Part shown: one piece after another, positions 52,025 to 61,614 of the stretch
How positions within the stretch are numbered: position 1 is the stretch's first letter
Layout of the letters: each line of letters opens with the position of its first letter
Assembly: GCA_046351095.1 (NCBI GenBank)
Contig: JAXLZC010000001.1
Coordinates: 2,356,001-2,420,000, forward strand
Direction of reading: 5' to 3'
From: BQWY01 sp046351095
GTDB taxonomy: Bacteria > Nitrospirota > Nitrospiria > Nitrospirales > Nitrospiraceae
Length of the DNA: 64,000 nucleotides
Program-made: the position numbers and the translations under genes
The notes under the pieces: generated by a model
Told to the model about the DNA's origin: nothing
The model's database searches: none
The model's input: the letters and a program-made list of their open reading frames with translations, nothing else

Positions 52025-52972
52025 GTGCCACGCGTATCTCGTCGTCCGTTGTTGCTGATCCATGGTGGGGCTGGTGTGCGTGCCATCACGGCCGCCCAGC
52101 GGCGTGTCCTTCGGGACGCGTTGGCCGAGGGCTGGGCGTGCCTGGCCGCCGGTGCGCCGTCTATCGATGCGGTTGAGCGGGCGATCCGTGTGATGGAAGG
52201 CAGCAAGCAGTTCAACGCGGGAGTGGGTGCGCGGCGGCAGTTGGATGGCATCGCGCGTATGGATGCCTCGATCATGAGGGGCGACACGCTGGCCGCTGGG
52301 GCGGTGGCTTCGATGGAAGGGATGAAGCATCCGATCAGCGTTGCGCGTCGCGTCATGCAGGACACGACGCATGTCATGTTGGTCGGTGCGCACGCCACAC
52401 GATTTGCGCGCCATCTTGGTCTGGAACGGATGCCGCGCGACACGGGCGCCAAACACTCGACTCAGCCAGCGGAATTCACAACGGCGCGCGGCCTCGAAGC
52501 GTCCTCGTTGTTTCAGGCGATGACCGCGAAGGCCCTGCGGCTTCGTGAAAAACATGGCCGTGAAACGGTCGGGGCGGTAGCGGTGGATCGAAAGGGGCAC
52601 GTGGCGGCCGGGGCGTCCACCGGGGGGATCGACATCATGTTGCCGGGGCGTGTGGGCGACACTCCGTTGATCGGAGCCGGCGTGTATGCCGACGACGAAT
52701 GTGGCGCGGTTTCGATGACGGGCTGGGGCGAAAGTATCATCCGATTGGTGGTGGCGAAATCGATCGTCGAGCGCTTGGGTATGGGGCAGAGTCCCATGGT
52801 GGCCACGCGCGCCGTCTTTGCCGCATTGGTTCGGCGCGTACAAGGCACCGCTGGGGCGATCGTACTGACCCCGGACGGCCGATTTGCCCTGCGCCATACG
52901 ACGCCGCGTATGGCGGGTGGGTATTGGGATGGGCGCGGTGCGCCGGTAGTGGGCGACCGATATGGGCGGTAG
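52025..52972 (+). CDS. Isoaspartyl peptidase/L-asparaginase (Ntn hydrolase)
   Basis: A 315-residue type-2 asparaginase-like N-terminal nucleophile hydrolase. HGGAG (13-17) and the nucleophile Thr181 in ETVGAVAVD, where the precursor is cleaved to alpha and beta subunits, are visible; ASTGG, GDTPLIGAGVYAD and GWGES form the rest of the site. It starts at GTG 52025 after a short gap. The enzyme hydrolyses isoaspartyl dipeptides and asparagine. Confidence 0.9.
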   Translation: MPRVSRRPLLLIHGGAGVRAITAAQRRVLRDALAEGWACLAAGAPSIDAVERAIRVMEGSKQFNAGVGARRQLDGIARMDASIMRGDTLAAGAVASMEGMKHPISVARRVMQDTTHVMLVGAHATRFARHLGLERMPRDTGAKHSTQPAEFTTARGLEASSLFQAMTAKALRLREKHGRETVGAVAVDRKGHVAAGASTGGIDIMLPGRVGDTPLIGAGVYADDECGAVSMTGWGESIIRLVVAKSIVERLGMGQSPMVATRAVFAALVRRVQGTAGAIVLTPDGRFALRHTTPRMAGGYWDGRGAPVVGDRYGR

Positions 52973-53057
52973 CGGCTGGGGTTTGCTTGCATAGATTGCG
53001 TCCGAGGACCGGACACTTTTGCCGCAATAGTCGTTACGTTGGAATTGGAGATCCGGT

Positions 53058-53495
53058 ATGACACAGGCATTGTTTCATCTTGCCTTTCCCATCCACGACA
53101 TGGCCGCCGCGAAACAGTTTTACGTCGACGGGCTGGGCTGTTCGCTCGGACGGCAGACGGCGTCTGCGATGGTCCTCGGCCTCTACGGCCACCAGATTGT
53201 CGCGCATGTGGGCGAGCTGCTGCCGCCGCAGCAGGGCATCTACCCGAGGCATTTTGGGCTGGTGTTTCCGAACCTCGCCGACTGGGATGCGCTCTGCGCT
53301 CGCGCGAAGGAGCAAGGGTTGACGTTTTATCAGCAACCGCGCCGTCGTTTTGAAGGCACCCGCCTCGACCACCATACGTTCTTCTTGATCGACCCGTCGA
53401 ACAACCTGCTCGAGTTCAAACACTACGTGCACGAGAGTGCGATTTTCGGCGATGCCGACCAAAAGATGTTGGGCGACGCGGTCGCGCACCGGTAA
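53058..53495 (+). CDS. VOC-superfamily (glyoxalase-like) protein
   Basis: A 145-residue protein of the vicinal oxygen chelate fold, with FHLAFPIHDMAAAKQFYVDGLG at the start, and metal-ligand candidates in HFGLVFPNLADW and HHTFFLIDPSNNLLEFKHY. The pattern is typical of small dioxygenase/glyoxalase-like proteins that act on hydrophobic substrates or confer resistance. Substrate unknown. Confidence 0.85.
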   Translation: MTQALFHLAFPIHDMAAAKQFYVDGLGCSLGRQTASAMVLGLYGHQIVAHVGELLPPQQGIYPRHFGLVFPNLADWDALCARAKEQGLTFYQQPRRRFEGTRLDHHTFFLIDPSNNLLEFKHYVHESAIFGDADQKMLGDAVAHR

Positions 53496-53541
53496 CGACG
53501 AGGTGTCAGGTTCTGAGGCGCTGCGCGCGAGACACCCGCGA

Positions 53542-54294
53542 CTACCGTTGGCGCGCCGAGACCAGTTCCATGTTCCGGAGAATCGTACGCTGACGCGACA
53601 GGATATGCGCGGTCATGCGGAGCGGATCGTACCGGCGCGGAGCGGGAAGGATGGCGGCGAGGGTCGCCGCCTCCTCATCGGTGAGGTCGGCGGCGCTTTT
53701 GTGGAAGTGATGTTGGGCCGCGGCTTCCGCGCCGAAGACGCCGTGTCCCCACTCGGCGACGTTCAAATAGATTTCGAGGATGCGGCGTTTGCTCAGGCGA
53801 TGCTCCAGTGCCCGCGTGATGAGTGCTTCACGCGCCTTCCGTAACCAGGACCGTTCGGCGCTGAGGTACAGATTTTTCGCCAGCTGCTGTGTGATTGTGC
53901 TGCCGCCGTGCGTGACCTTCCCGGCTTCCAAGTCTTTGACGGCCGCTTCTTTTAGTCCTTCCCAGTCGAACCCTTCGTGCGAAAAAAACTTCGCGTCTTC
54001 GGCGGCGATCACCGCGCGTTGCAGCGTCGATGCGATGCGTGCCAGTGGCACCCAGGTCCAGCGACGGCGAAACGGTTTGTGGTCTTCAAGGGCTTGCTGC
54101 TGCCGCGCGTCCATCAAGGCGGTACTGGTTGGATTGGTGTTTGCGAGGCCGGCGATGTCTGGGAAGGTGAGCAGCCAATAAAAACCGAGCGAGGCCAGGA
54201 GGACGACGATGACGAGCAGCCCGAGCACGAACGGGTGCAGTCGTCCGTGCTGATCGACGAGTGTGTGTGCGGAGTGGTGAAGCGGTCGTTGCAT
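53542..54294 (-). CDS. mtgA: Monofunctional peptidoglycan transglycosylase
   Basis: A 250-residue MtgA: one transmembrane anchor (about 22-42) and a GT51 glycosyltransferase domain with AAEDAKFFSHEGFDW (catalytic Glu99), GGSTITQQLAKNLYLS, RKAREALITRALEHRLSKRRILEIYLN and GVFGAEAAAQHHF. It polymerises lipid II in the periplasm. ATG 54294 is chosen over 54375. It is divergent from engB by 52 bp. Confidence 0.92.
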   Translation of the reverse strand: MQRPLHHSAHTLVDQHGRLHPFVLGLLVIVVLLASLGFYWLLTFPDIAGLANTNPTSTALMDARQQQALEDHKPFRRRWTWVPLARIASTLQRAVIAAEDAKFFSHEGFDWEGLKEAAVKDLEAGKVTHGGSTITQQLAKNLYLSAERSWLRKAREALITRALEHRLSKRRILEIYLNVAEWGHGVFGAEAAAQHHFHKSAADLTDEEAATLAAILPAPRRYDPLRMTAHILSRQRTILRNMELVSARQR

Positions 54295-54346
54295 TGACTT
54301 CTGTCGCAACGCAGTGCTACGGGAAACGCAGCGGCGATGAGGGTCT

Positions 54347-54949
54347 ATGCGAATTTTGCAGGCGGAATTTTTCAAAACGTGTGTGGCGCCCGATCAATTT
54401 CCGGCCGATCTGCGCCCGGAGTTTGCCGTGGTTGGTCGGTCGAACGTCGGCAAATCGTCGCTGATCAATGCGTTGTTGCAGCGCAAAGGTTTGGCGCGAG
54501 TGAGCCGCACGCCCGGCAAGACACAGGCCGTGAATTTTTTCGACATCCGGTTGTCGGACGCCGCGTTGCCGCAGGTGCGGTTGGCCGACTTGCCCGGCTA
54601 CGGCTATGCGAAAGTGTCCAAGGCCATGCAGCGCGAGTGGGGCCCGCTGATCGAGGCGTATCTGACGCGGCGCGAGGCCTTGCGTTGTGTGCTGCTGTTG
54701 GTCGACGCGCGCGGTCCCGAAGTGTCGGATGCGAACACGTATGCCTGGCTTCGGCGCTGCGGACACGACCCGTTGGTGGTGATCACGAAGATCGACAAAT
54801 TGAAGCGCGGCGAGCGTCGGGCCGGCGAGGCGGTCATTCGAGAAGCCTTGGGGTTGGCGCCGGAGCTGCGCCCCGTCGCAACATCCGCCGAAACGAAAGA
54901 AGGCCGCGAGGAATTGCTGCAGGCTATCGCCTCCCGCCTTAGAACTTGA
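54347..54949 (+). CDS. engB: Ribosome biogenesis GTPase YsxC/EngB
   Basis: A 200-residue EngB-type GTPase needed for 50S subunit assembly. G1 GRSNVGKSS, then SRTPGKTQAVNFF (G2 region), DLPGYG (G3), TKIDK (G4) and ATSAET (G5) are visible. Length is normal. Its end overlaps the convergent SurA-like gene by 11 bp. Confidence 0.93.
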   Translation: MRILQAEFFKTCVAPDQFPADLRPEFAVVGRSNVGKSSLINALLQRKGLARVSRTPGKTQAVNFFDIRLSDAALPQVRLADLPGYGYAKVSKAMQREWGPLIEAYLTRREALRCVLLLVDARGPEVSDANTYAWLRRCGHDPLVVITKIDKLKRGERRAGEAVIREALGLAPELRPVATSAETKEGREELLQAIASRLRT

Positions 54950-55895
54950 CCTCGATATACGCCTTGTCCTTCAGCTCCGCCAACCACGTCTGAAAAAAAT
55001 CTTCGCTCTTTTGCGCGAACACCAACGATTGGATTTCAGCGCGGACTTCCTCAAACGGACGGAACTGCCGTGGCCGACGATCGTCGATGCGGATGATATG
55101 GATGCCCTCCGGGCTCTCGATCGCGCCGGTCGTCTGTCCTGGCTGCAGTGACGCCAAGGCCTGTTCGATCGGTGCGTGGAGCTCGCCCTGTCGGACTAGT
55201 CCGAGCCGTCCGCCGCGCGCCGTATTGACCCCATCCGAGTAACGCAGCGCCAACTCTTCGAACGTCTCTCCTGACTTCAGCCCGTCTATCACGCGCGCCG
55301 TGCGAACACGCACATCTTCCGGTGTGTCCGTGGGACGCGGCTGAATGAGAATTTGGCTGAGCGTATATTCTTCCGGCAGCGCGAAGCGACTTTCGTGCTC
55401 CTTAAAATAGCGCCGCATCTCGGCATCGCTGATCGTGATGCCGCCGCGCACCTCCCGCTCGACTACGCGCATGAGCAGCAATTGTTCCTTGATGCTCTGC
55501 CGCGCTTTGGGATCGGCGGGGTCGACCTTCTCGCCGTGGCGCTTCATTTCCTCCAGCGTGCGATTGACGTCGTCATCCGTCACTTCCACGCCTTTAGACT
55601 TAGCCGCCTGGAGCTGCAGCCTGCGTTCGATGAGGCGTGTTACGCCGACGTGATGCGCACGCTGACGTTGGCGGTCCAGTTCGTCGCCCTGTGTCGTACG
55701 GGCCAGCCGGTCGAGTTCCGGGGCGATCTCCGAGGCGACATCGCTTTCCATCACCAAATCGGTATTGACGATGGCGACGATCCGATCCTTCAGTCGTGCA
55801 TCGGTCGATGGTACCGGCGCGACGAGCAGACTCCAGAGACCAATTGTCGTACCGGCGAAGAGACAGACGAATCTATGTAAGGCGGATCGATCCAT
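54939..55895 (-). CDS. SurA-like periplasmic peptidyl-prolyl isomerase/chaperone
   Basis: A 318-residue exported protein with signal peptide (FVCLFAGTTIGLWSLLVAP), a SurA-type N-terminal chaperone segment (RIVAIVNTDLVMESDV; RLIERRLQLQAAK) and one parvulin domain (EYTLSQILIQPRP; EELALRYSDGVNTARGGRLGLVRQGEL; GIHIIRIDDRR). SurA escorts outer membrane proteins. It has a single parvulin domain rather than two. It is downstream of a PpiC-like gene and mfd on the same strand and overlaps engB at its end. Confidence 0.86.
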   Translation of the reverse strand: MDRSALHRFVCLFAGTTIGLWSLLVAPVPSTDARLKDRIVAIVNTDLVMESDVASEIAPELDRLARTTQGDELDRQRQRAHHVGVTRLIERRLQLQAAKSKGVEVTDDDVNRTLEEMKRHGEKVDPADPKARQSIKEQLLLMRVVEREVRGGITISDAEMRRYFKEHESRFALPEEYTLSQILIQPRPTDTPEDVRVRTARVIDGLKSGETFEELALRYSDGVNTARGGRLGLVRQGELHAPIEQALASLQPGQTTGAIESPEGIHIIRIDDRRPRQFRPFEEVRAEIQSLVFAQKSEDFFQTWLAELKDKAYIEVKF

Positions 55896-56031
55896 GAGGC
55901 ACTCGCAACCTGCGAGGGGGCTATTGTAGCAAGTTGTGCTGCGGATCCCTAGCTGGTTGTGCGTGCGGGGGTGATTTGGGAATCGCGCGGTCGCGGGGTT
56001 GGGGTATTCCGGTGATGCTTCGCGAACTCCC

Positions 56032-56949
56032 TTAGGGCTGCGCCAAGGTGGCGCTCGACGACGGTCCGGGCGCCATCAATTGGGCGCTACTATCCAAGCG
56101 TATGGTCGCCGTCTTGCGAAGATCGGCTACGACGTCGTCTAAGCGCTGCCGGCGTTTGTCATTGAGCAGTTCTTGGCGCAGGCGCTCGCGTGTGGCGAGA
56201 TCGGCTTGGATCGTCTCTTGATCGAGCGGCTCGGTGCGGACGATGTAATAAGATTCGTCGATCTTCGTCGGATCGCTGATCGTCCCGGGGCGCATCGACA
56301 GGATCAAATTTTCGAGCTCGGGGCGCACGGTCCCTTTGCGCAGGGGACCCAGGTCGCCTCCACGCGCCTTACTGACCGGCTCAGTGGAAAACCGAACTGC
56401 AAGCTTGCCGAAGTCCGCTCCATCGCCCAGCATACGGCGAATGTCCTTCGACGCAAAAATATTGGGCGACACGATGATCGCGGCGCGGACTTTTGCCGGG
56501 AGCAGGAGTTCCTTCGCGTGTCCGGCCAAATACGCATCAAGCTCTTCCTTCGTCACGTCGACGGAGGTCTTGATCCGTTGGCGCAGCAGCTCGTCCAGGA
56601 TCAACTGCTCTTTGTAGCGCAGGGTACGGTCGCGAATGGATTGGCTTTGGTCGAGGCCCTGTTTCTTGGCCTCCTGCATGAACAGTTCGCGGGTGATGAG
56701 CTCGTCCAGGAATTGCCGTTTGCCGCCTGTGCGCTCATACCGCGCGCGGGTCGGCTCGGAGAGTTCAGCCCATCGGTAGTCAAATTCGTCCTGCGTGATC
56801 GAGCGGCCGTTGACGATGGCGACGATCGGGGCGTCGTTGGCGACTTGCTGGCAGCCGACTGCCGAGACACTTGCAAGGAGGGCCACTGTACTGAGCAGAC
56901 GTGACAACAAAACGACTCGATTGGACAGCATCGACGCGCGATTCACCAT
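56032..56949 (-). CDS. PpiC/PrsA-like peptidyl-prolyl isomerase lipoprotein
   Basis: A 305-residue lipoprotein: signal peptide with lipobox AVGC, then IVAIVNGRSITQDEFDYRW and GGKRQFLDELITRELFMQEAKKQG (SurA_N-like), and a parvulin domain with VRAAIIVSPN, DFGKLAVRFSTEPVSKARGGDLG and VRTEPLD. ATG 56949 behind AGGA is chosen; the frame to 57048 overlaps mfd. It probably helps fold exported proteins and sits between mfd and the SurA-like gene in a conserved minus-strand cluster. Confidence 0.84.
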   Translation of the reverse strand: MVNRASMLSNRVVLLSRLLSTVALLASVSAVGCQQVANDAPIVAIVNGRSITQDEFDYRWAELSEPTRARYERTGGKRQFLDELITRELFMQEAKKQGLDQSQSIRDRTLRYKEQLILDELLRQRIKTSVDVTKEELDAYLAGHAKELLLPAKVRAAIIVSPNIFASKDIRRMLGDGADFGKLAVRFSTEPVSKARGGDLGPLRKGTVRPELENLILSMRPGTISDPTKIDESYYIVRTEPLDQETIQADLATRERLRQELLNDKRRQRLDDVVADLRKTATIRLDSSAQLMAPGPSSSATLAQP

Positions 56950-57007
56950 GGAGATCCTATGTGTGGAGGCCGCGCACGGGGGAAGGAGACGGTCACTCGT
57001 GCGGCAT

Positions 57008-60000
57008 TCACCCTGTGGTATCACACGGTTGGAGGGTTTGCAAGGCAACGGTCAATTCCTGAAACAGCGTCGGCCAGGGGTCGGTGGGCATCTGCACTTC
57101 GATCGTGCTGGGCGACGGAAAGCGCAAGCGACCACGGTAACGATCCATAAGGGTTTGCACGGCGGTCTGCGAGGGCCCGTTTTTGCTCGGCAGCGACAGG
57201 TGGACGGCCCCCGACTTGGCTTCCACGTTCACCAGGCGCAGCGTTTTGGCTTGCACACGAATTTGCATGACTTCGAAGAGGCGTTCGAGCGGGGCGGGCG
57301 AGGGGCCGAACCGATCTTGGACTTCGCTGTGGATGAGGGCGAGCTCGCCGAGCTGTGTCGCAGCGGCGAGGCGTTTGTAGAGTGCGAGGCGTTGATGGGC
57401 GTCGGGCACGTAGTCTTCCGGAATAAACGCGGAGACATGAAGCTGGAGGGTCGGATCGACGTCTTCCTCGATGACCTGGCCCCGTAGTTGAGCGACGGCC
57501 TGTTCGACCATTCGCATGTAGAGATCCATCCCGATGGCGGCGATGTGGCCCGACTGCTGACGGCCGAGGAGATTGCCTGCGCCGCGTATTTCCAAGTCGG
57601 CGGCCGCGATGCGGAATCCGGCGCCGAGCTCGGTGAATTGCTGGATCGCCGCCAGCCGCTTTTGCGCGTCGCCGGTGAGTGTCCCTTCGTCAGGCACGAG
57701 AAAATATGCATAGGCCTGTTGCCCGGATCGGCCGACGCGCCCGCGGAGTTGATAAAGCTGGGAAAGGCCGAACGTGTCAGCGCGATTCACGAGAATGGTA
57801 TTGGCGTTCGAGATGTCAAGACCGGATTGAATGATGGCCGTCGCCACCAAAATATCCGCCTCGCGCTGAAAAAACTTCATCATCACGCCTTCCAAGACTT
57901 TGCCGTCCATCTGTCCGTGGGCCATGACGATGCGCGCCTGCGGCACTAATTGCTGGATCCATGTGCCGATGTTCTGGAGCGTCTCCACGCGATTGTGGAC
58001 GAAGTAGACCTGGCCGCCGCGATCGAGTTCCCGCACGATGGCGTCGCGGACGACCATGTCATTTGAGCGGATGACTTGGGTGCGGACAGCGAGTCGTCCT
58101 GGTGGCGGCGTTTCGATGACGGACAGATCTCGAACGCCGGCCATGGCCATTTGCAACGTGCGCGGGATCGGTGTGGCCGTCAGCGTCAGGACGTCGACTT
58201 GGGTGCGGAGTTGCTTGAGACGCTCCTTGTGTCGCACGCCGAACCATTGCTCTTCGTCGATGATGACAAGCCCAAGGTTCGGGATGACGACATCTTTCTG
58301 CAGGAGTCGGTGCGTGCCGATGATGACATCGACGGTGCCGGCTGCGAGGTCTTTGAGGATGGCTTTGGTTTCTTTCGGATTCTGGAACCGAGACAGTAGC
58401 CCGACGCGTGCGGGAAAGGGCGCGAAGCGTTGGGCGAAATTTTCGTAGTGCTGGTGCGCGAGCAGGGTCGTCGGCACTAAGACGGCGACTTGACGATTGT
58501 GCTCCACGGCGAGAAACGCCGCGCGCATGGCGACTTCGGTTTTGCCGTAACCGACATCGCCGCAGACGAGGCGGTCCATCGGTTTGGTGCCGGAGAGGTC
58601 TCGACGAATATCTTCAACGGCGCGCAGCTGATCGGCCGTTTCCTCATAGTCGAAGGCCGCTTCGAAATCACGCAACATCGTACGGTCGCCGTGATAGGCC
58701 CCGCGCTGGACGATCTCGCGGTTGGCATACAGCGCCACCAACTCGTGCGCCATTTCTTCGATGTCTTTTTTTGCGCGCGCTTTGGTTTTTTCCCACGCGG
58801 TTCCACCTAAGCGGTCGAGGCGCGGCGCGCTCCCTTCGGAGCCGATATAGCGCTGCACTTGGTTGAGCCGATCGAGCGGGACATACAGCGTGTCGGCACG
58901 CGCATATTCGAGGATCAGATAGTCGCTTTCGTACCCTTGAATCGCGAGCCGTTTCAGTCCGCGGTAGCGCCCGATGCCATATTGCACGTGCACGACGCAA
59001 TCGTCGACGCTGAGTTCGTCCAGCGATGAGAGAAATGCGGCCGCTTTGCTTTTCGACGCAGCCTTGTGGCGTGTGCCTTTTGCAAAGACCTCTTCCTCCG
59101 TGACGATCGTCAATCCGATGTCTCGGCAGACGAATCCTGCGGACATGTCGCCGTGGAGCAAGTAAAACGGCGCACGATCCGGCGAGTCGGTTGTCCAGGC
59201 GGACGTGGCCCAACGGGTGGCGGGAAGGTCGTGTTCCGCAAACAGTGCGAGTAGCCGCGCCACCTGTGCATGGGCCCGCGCCACGATGATCACTGGCCCG
59301 GCTTGTCGCAGGCGGTCCAGCAAGGCCAATGTCTCGGTAAATGGCGTGCCGCGTAAGTTGAGGCCCGATGCTGCGGGCGGCTGCGCGGGAAACTCGACGA
59401 CCGGCTGCCATTCGGGATCGGGGGCGACGACGGACTCAAGCGCCAGCCACGGCCCTTGGCGAGCCGTGTCCAAGACAGATTCCCACAGGGTGAAGTGGTG
59501 GTCCGGTGTGGGATAGGCGTCGTGCCCAGCCTGTTCGCTGTGCCGGAGGTATTCGTCTTCGATGCGAGTCCAGTAACTCGCGGCTTCCGCCTTGAGGGCG
59601 GCCGGTTGGTCGAGGATCAATAATGGGGGCGTGCTGAAATAGTCCCAAACGGTTTCCATGGAGCGATACCACGAAGGTGCGTGCCATTCGCTGTCGACGG
59701 CGAGAGCGGCGTGGAGATCGTCGGCGTTCGATGGGCGGATGGCTTCACGGGCTGGTAATACCCAGGCTTCGCGGCGCTTCTCCGATGACTTTTGCGTGCT
59801 TGGATCAAAGGTGCGGATGGCGTCCACCGTGTCGCCGAGGAATTCGACGCGGAGGGGCGAGTCGTAGGCGGTGCTGAAAATGTCTACGATTCCACCGCGC
59901 ACGCTGAACTCACCGGGAATTTCGACGACGGATGCTTGTCGGTATCCGAGGCGAAGCAGACGACCCAAAAGGCTTTCGCGTTCGATGTCATGCTGCACTC

Positions 60001-60451
60001 GGAGCGGAAAGCAGGTATTGCGAAAAATCTCCTGCGGGACGATCTTCTGCAGCGCCGCGTGGAGCGGAGCCACCAAAATCGTGGGCTGATGTTCCGTCAG
60101 GCGAAGCAGCGCGTTCATGCGCTGCGCCACCAGGCCTATGGACGGTGTGGCCGCTTCATAGGGAACTAGGCCCCAGGTAGGAAAGAGTGCGACCTGCTCA
60201 GGCGGATATGCGAACAACTCATAAAAAAATCTAAGGTCGTCGCAGAGGGCTTCTGCCGCTTCGTCAGTCGAAGTAATGATCAGGGTTGACGGTGCTGTCT
60301 TCGCGCCCTGCACACCGCGTGCGAGCAGTGTCGTGACGAAGGCGTGGGCAGATCCGAACAGGCCGGTTATGGCCGCTCGTCCGCTAGGCTGCTGGACAGC
60401 AGCGTGGATCGGCTGGAGGAGCGATTTCCAGTAATTGGGAAGGGAGGCCAC
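57008..60451 (-). CDS. mfd: Transcription-repair coupling factor Mfd
   Basis: A protein of about 1147 residues that removes stalled RNA polymerase and recruits UvrA. Visible parts: UvrB-homology N-terminus (RGGIVDIFSTAYDSPLRVEF), the RNA-polymerase-interacting domain (DDCVVHVQYGIGRYRGL), helicase motifs (GDVGYGKTEVAMRA, TTLLAHQH, IIGTHRLL, DEEQWFG, TATPIPRTL) and the TRG segment. GTG 60451, 8 bp after hldE2, is preferred; the frame also opens at TTG 60517 inside hldE2. Full length, intact. Confidence 0.93.
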   Translation of the reverse strand: MASLPNYWKSLLQPIHAAVQQPSGRAAITGLFGSAHAFVTTLLARGVQGAKTAPSTLIITSTDEAAEALCDDLRFFYELFAYPPEQVALFPTWGLVPYEAATPSIGLVAQRMNALLRLTEHQPTILVAPLHAALQKIVPQEIFRNTCFPLRVQHDIERESLLGRLLRLGYRQASVVEIPGEFSVRGGIVDIFSTAYDSPLRVEFLGDTVDAIRTFDPSTQKSSEKRREAWVLPAREAIRPSNADDLHAALAVDSEWHAPSWYRSMETVWDYFSTPPLLILDQPAALKAEAASYWTRIEDEYLRHSEQAGHDAYPTPDHHFTLWESVLDTARQGPWLALESVVAPDPEWQPVVEFPAQPPAASGLNLRGTPFTETLALLDRLRQAGPVIIVARAHAQVARLLALFAEHDLPATRWATSAWTTDSPDRAPFYLLHGDMSAGFVCRDIGLTIVTEEEVFAKGTRHKAASKSKAAAFLSSLDELSVDDCVVHVQYGIGRYRGLKRLAIQGYESDYLILEYARADTLYVPLDRLNQVQRYIGSEGSAPRLDRLGGTAWEKTKARAKKDIEEMAHELVALYANREIVQRGAYHGDRTMLRDFEAAFDYEETADQLRAVEDIRRDLSGTKPMDRLVCGDVGYGKTEVAMRAAFLAVEHNRQVAVLVPTTLLAHQHYENFAQRFAPFPARVGLLSRFQNPKETKAILKDLAAGTVDVIIGTHRLLQKDVVIPNLGLVIIDEEQWFGVRHKERLKQLRTQVDVLTLTATPIPRTLQMAMAGVRDLSVIETPPPGRLAVRTQVIRSNDMVVRDAIVRELDRGGQVYFVHNRVETLQNIGTWIQQLVPQARIVMAHGQMDGKVLEGVMMKFFQREADILVATAIIQSGLDISNANTILVNRADTFGLSQLYQLRGRVGRSGQQAYAYFLVPDEGTLTGDAQKRLAAIQQFTELGAGFRIAAADLEIRGAGNLLGRQQSGHIAAIGMDLYMRMVEQAVAQLRGQVIEEDVDPTLQLHVSAFIPEDYVPDAHQRLALYKRLAAATQLGELALIHSEVQDRFGPSPAPLERLFEVMQIRVQAKTLRLVNVEAKSGAVHLSLPSKNGPSQTAVQTLMDRYRGRLRFPSPSTIEVQMPTDPWPTLFQELTVALQTLQPCDTTG

Positions 60452-60458
60452 GGAGCTG

Positions 60459-60938
60459 CTATGCCTGTGCGCTTCGAATGCGTCGGATGAGTGTGGTGGT
60501 GGAGAGGTCGGGGACAAGCGGAATGGTTACAACACGCCCTCCGCGTTTTTCGACAAACTCCCGGCCCACGATGCGAGAGAGATCCCAGTCACCACCTTTG
60601 ACCAAGACAGTTGGTTGAATGGCGACGATCAGGGCCAGCGGATCGGGTTCTTCAAAAATGGTGACGTAGTCGACACAGGCTAGTGCTGCGATGACTTCCG
60701 CTCGTTGGGAGGCTGGGACGATGGGGCGGTCTGGACCTTTCTCAAGTTGTCGAACCGACGCGTCTGAGTTGACGCCAACGACGAGGACATCGCCCAGCGC
60801 ACGTGCGGCTTGTAGATATCGGACATGACCAAGGTGCAGGATATCGAAGCAGCCGTTTGTGAAAACGAGGGTGCGTCCTGCCGCATGGACGGACGCAAGC
60901 TGCTTCACTATATCTGCTCGTGTCAGTAGCAATCCCAT
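60459..60938 (-). CDS. rfaE2: D-glycero-beta-D-manno-heptose 1-phosphate adenylyltransferase (RfaE2/HldE C-domain)
   Basis: A 159-residue nucleotidyltransferase with FTNGCFDILHLGHVRYL (HxGH), LVVGVNSDASVRQLEKGPDRPI and KGGDWDLSRIVG. It makes ADP-heptose for the lipopolysaccharide inner core. It is the stand-alone C-terminal domain; the kinase domain (RfaE1) is not in the window. ATG 60938 is better than TTG 60947. It precedes mfd by 7 bp, so the two are cotranscribed. Confidence 0.9.
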   Translation of the reverse strand: MGLLLTRADIVKQLASVHAAGRTLVFTNGCFDILHLGHVRYLQAARALGDVLVVGVNSDASVRQLEKGPDRPIVPASQRAEVIAALACVDYVTIFEEPDPLALIVAIQPTVLVKGGDWDLSRIVGREFVEKRGGRVVTIPLVPDLSTTTLIRRIRSAQA

Positions 60939-61024
60939 AAGCGCCAATTGCAGGTGCGCGCATCATAGTGACCTGCTGGGTATGAATCAATGTGTGGGTG
61001 GTGTGAGGGGCTTTAGGGACAAAG

Positions 61025-61612
61025 TTATGAGCAGAAACCAAGCAGAGAGTCCTTCCGCTCACCAGGGCTGGAGCAAGGTGTAAGTTCTCCTCGACAACGT
61101 CCGCATCGATGGCGTCCTGGATCGATAGTCCGTCGCTGTCGCTGATACACGAGTCCGCATGCGCGGCAAGTCCAAGTATGGCGGATATGCACCCGTATAT
61201 GATTGGTGTACTGGTGATAGGTGGAGACCGTGAGGCCCGCGCTGCGGAATCGACGTACGTAGTCGCGGAAAGTTTGCCCGTGGTTTGGTCGCCGATGGAG
61301 GATCTCATATTGCCATTGGTGCACCATTTCATGAGCTAGTGTTTCCTCAAGTGCTTGTTCAGCCAGCGCGGGTTCCTTGGTCAAGGAAAGCAAGATAGGA
61401 GCAGAGAGGCGAATTACTCCGCTCGGTTGTTCCAAGCAGCCTGTCCATGATCTAGGGGGGATTGTGGTTAAAAACATTCCCAATGAGGCTGTCATTCTCC
61501 AACTCCACACGATCGGAATGTGCCGAAGAGAATGGTCAAAAAATTGTTGATTGAGCCGCTCCCAAAGTTCCGTTAATTCAAATGAAGGAGGTTGTTTGTA
61601 AAGTCTTGGCAA
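61025..61612 (-). CDS. SprT-like zinc metallopeptidase
   Basis: A 195-residue SprT-family protein. The metal site HEMVHQW (His94, Glu95, His98) and a third ligand in PNHGQTF are visible, and a C-terminal zinc ribbon has CRAC and CGRC. SprT proteins resemble the protease domain of Spartan. The start is TTG 61612, 2 bp after the stop of the upstream small gene, within a near-palindrome; no ATG fits. The region is AT-richer than neighbours. Biological role unclear. Confidence 0.82.
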   Translation of the reverse strand: MPRLYKQPPSFELTELWERLNQQFFDHSLRHIPIVWSWRMTASLGMFLTTIPPRSWTGCLEQPSGVIRLSAPILLSLTKEPALAEQALEETLAHEMVHQWQYEILHRRPNHGQTFRDYVRRFRSAGLTVSTYHQYTNHIRVHIRHTWTCRACGLVYQRQRRTIDPGRHRCGRCRGELTPCSSPGERKDSLLGFCS

Positions 61613-61614
61613 GG

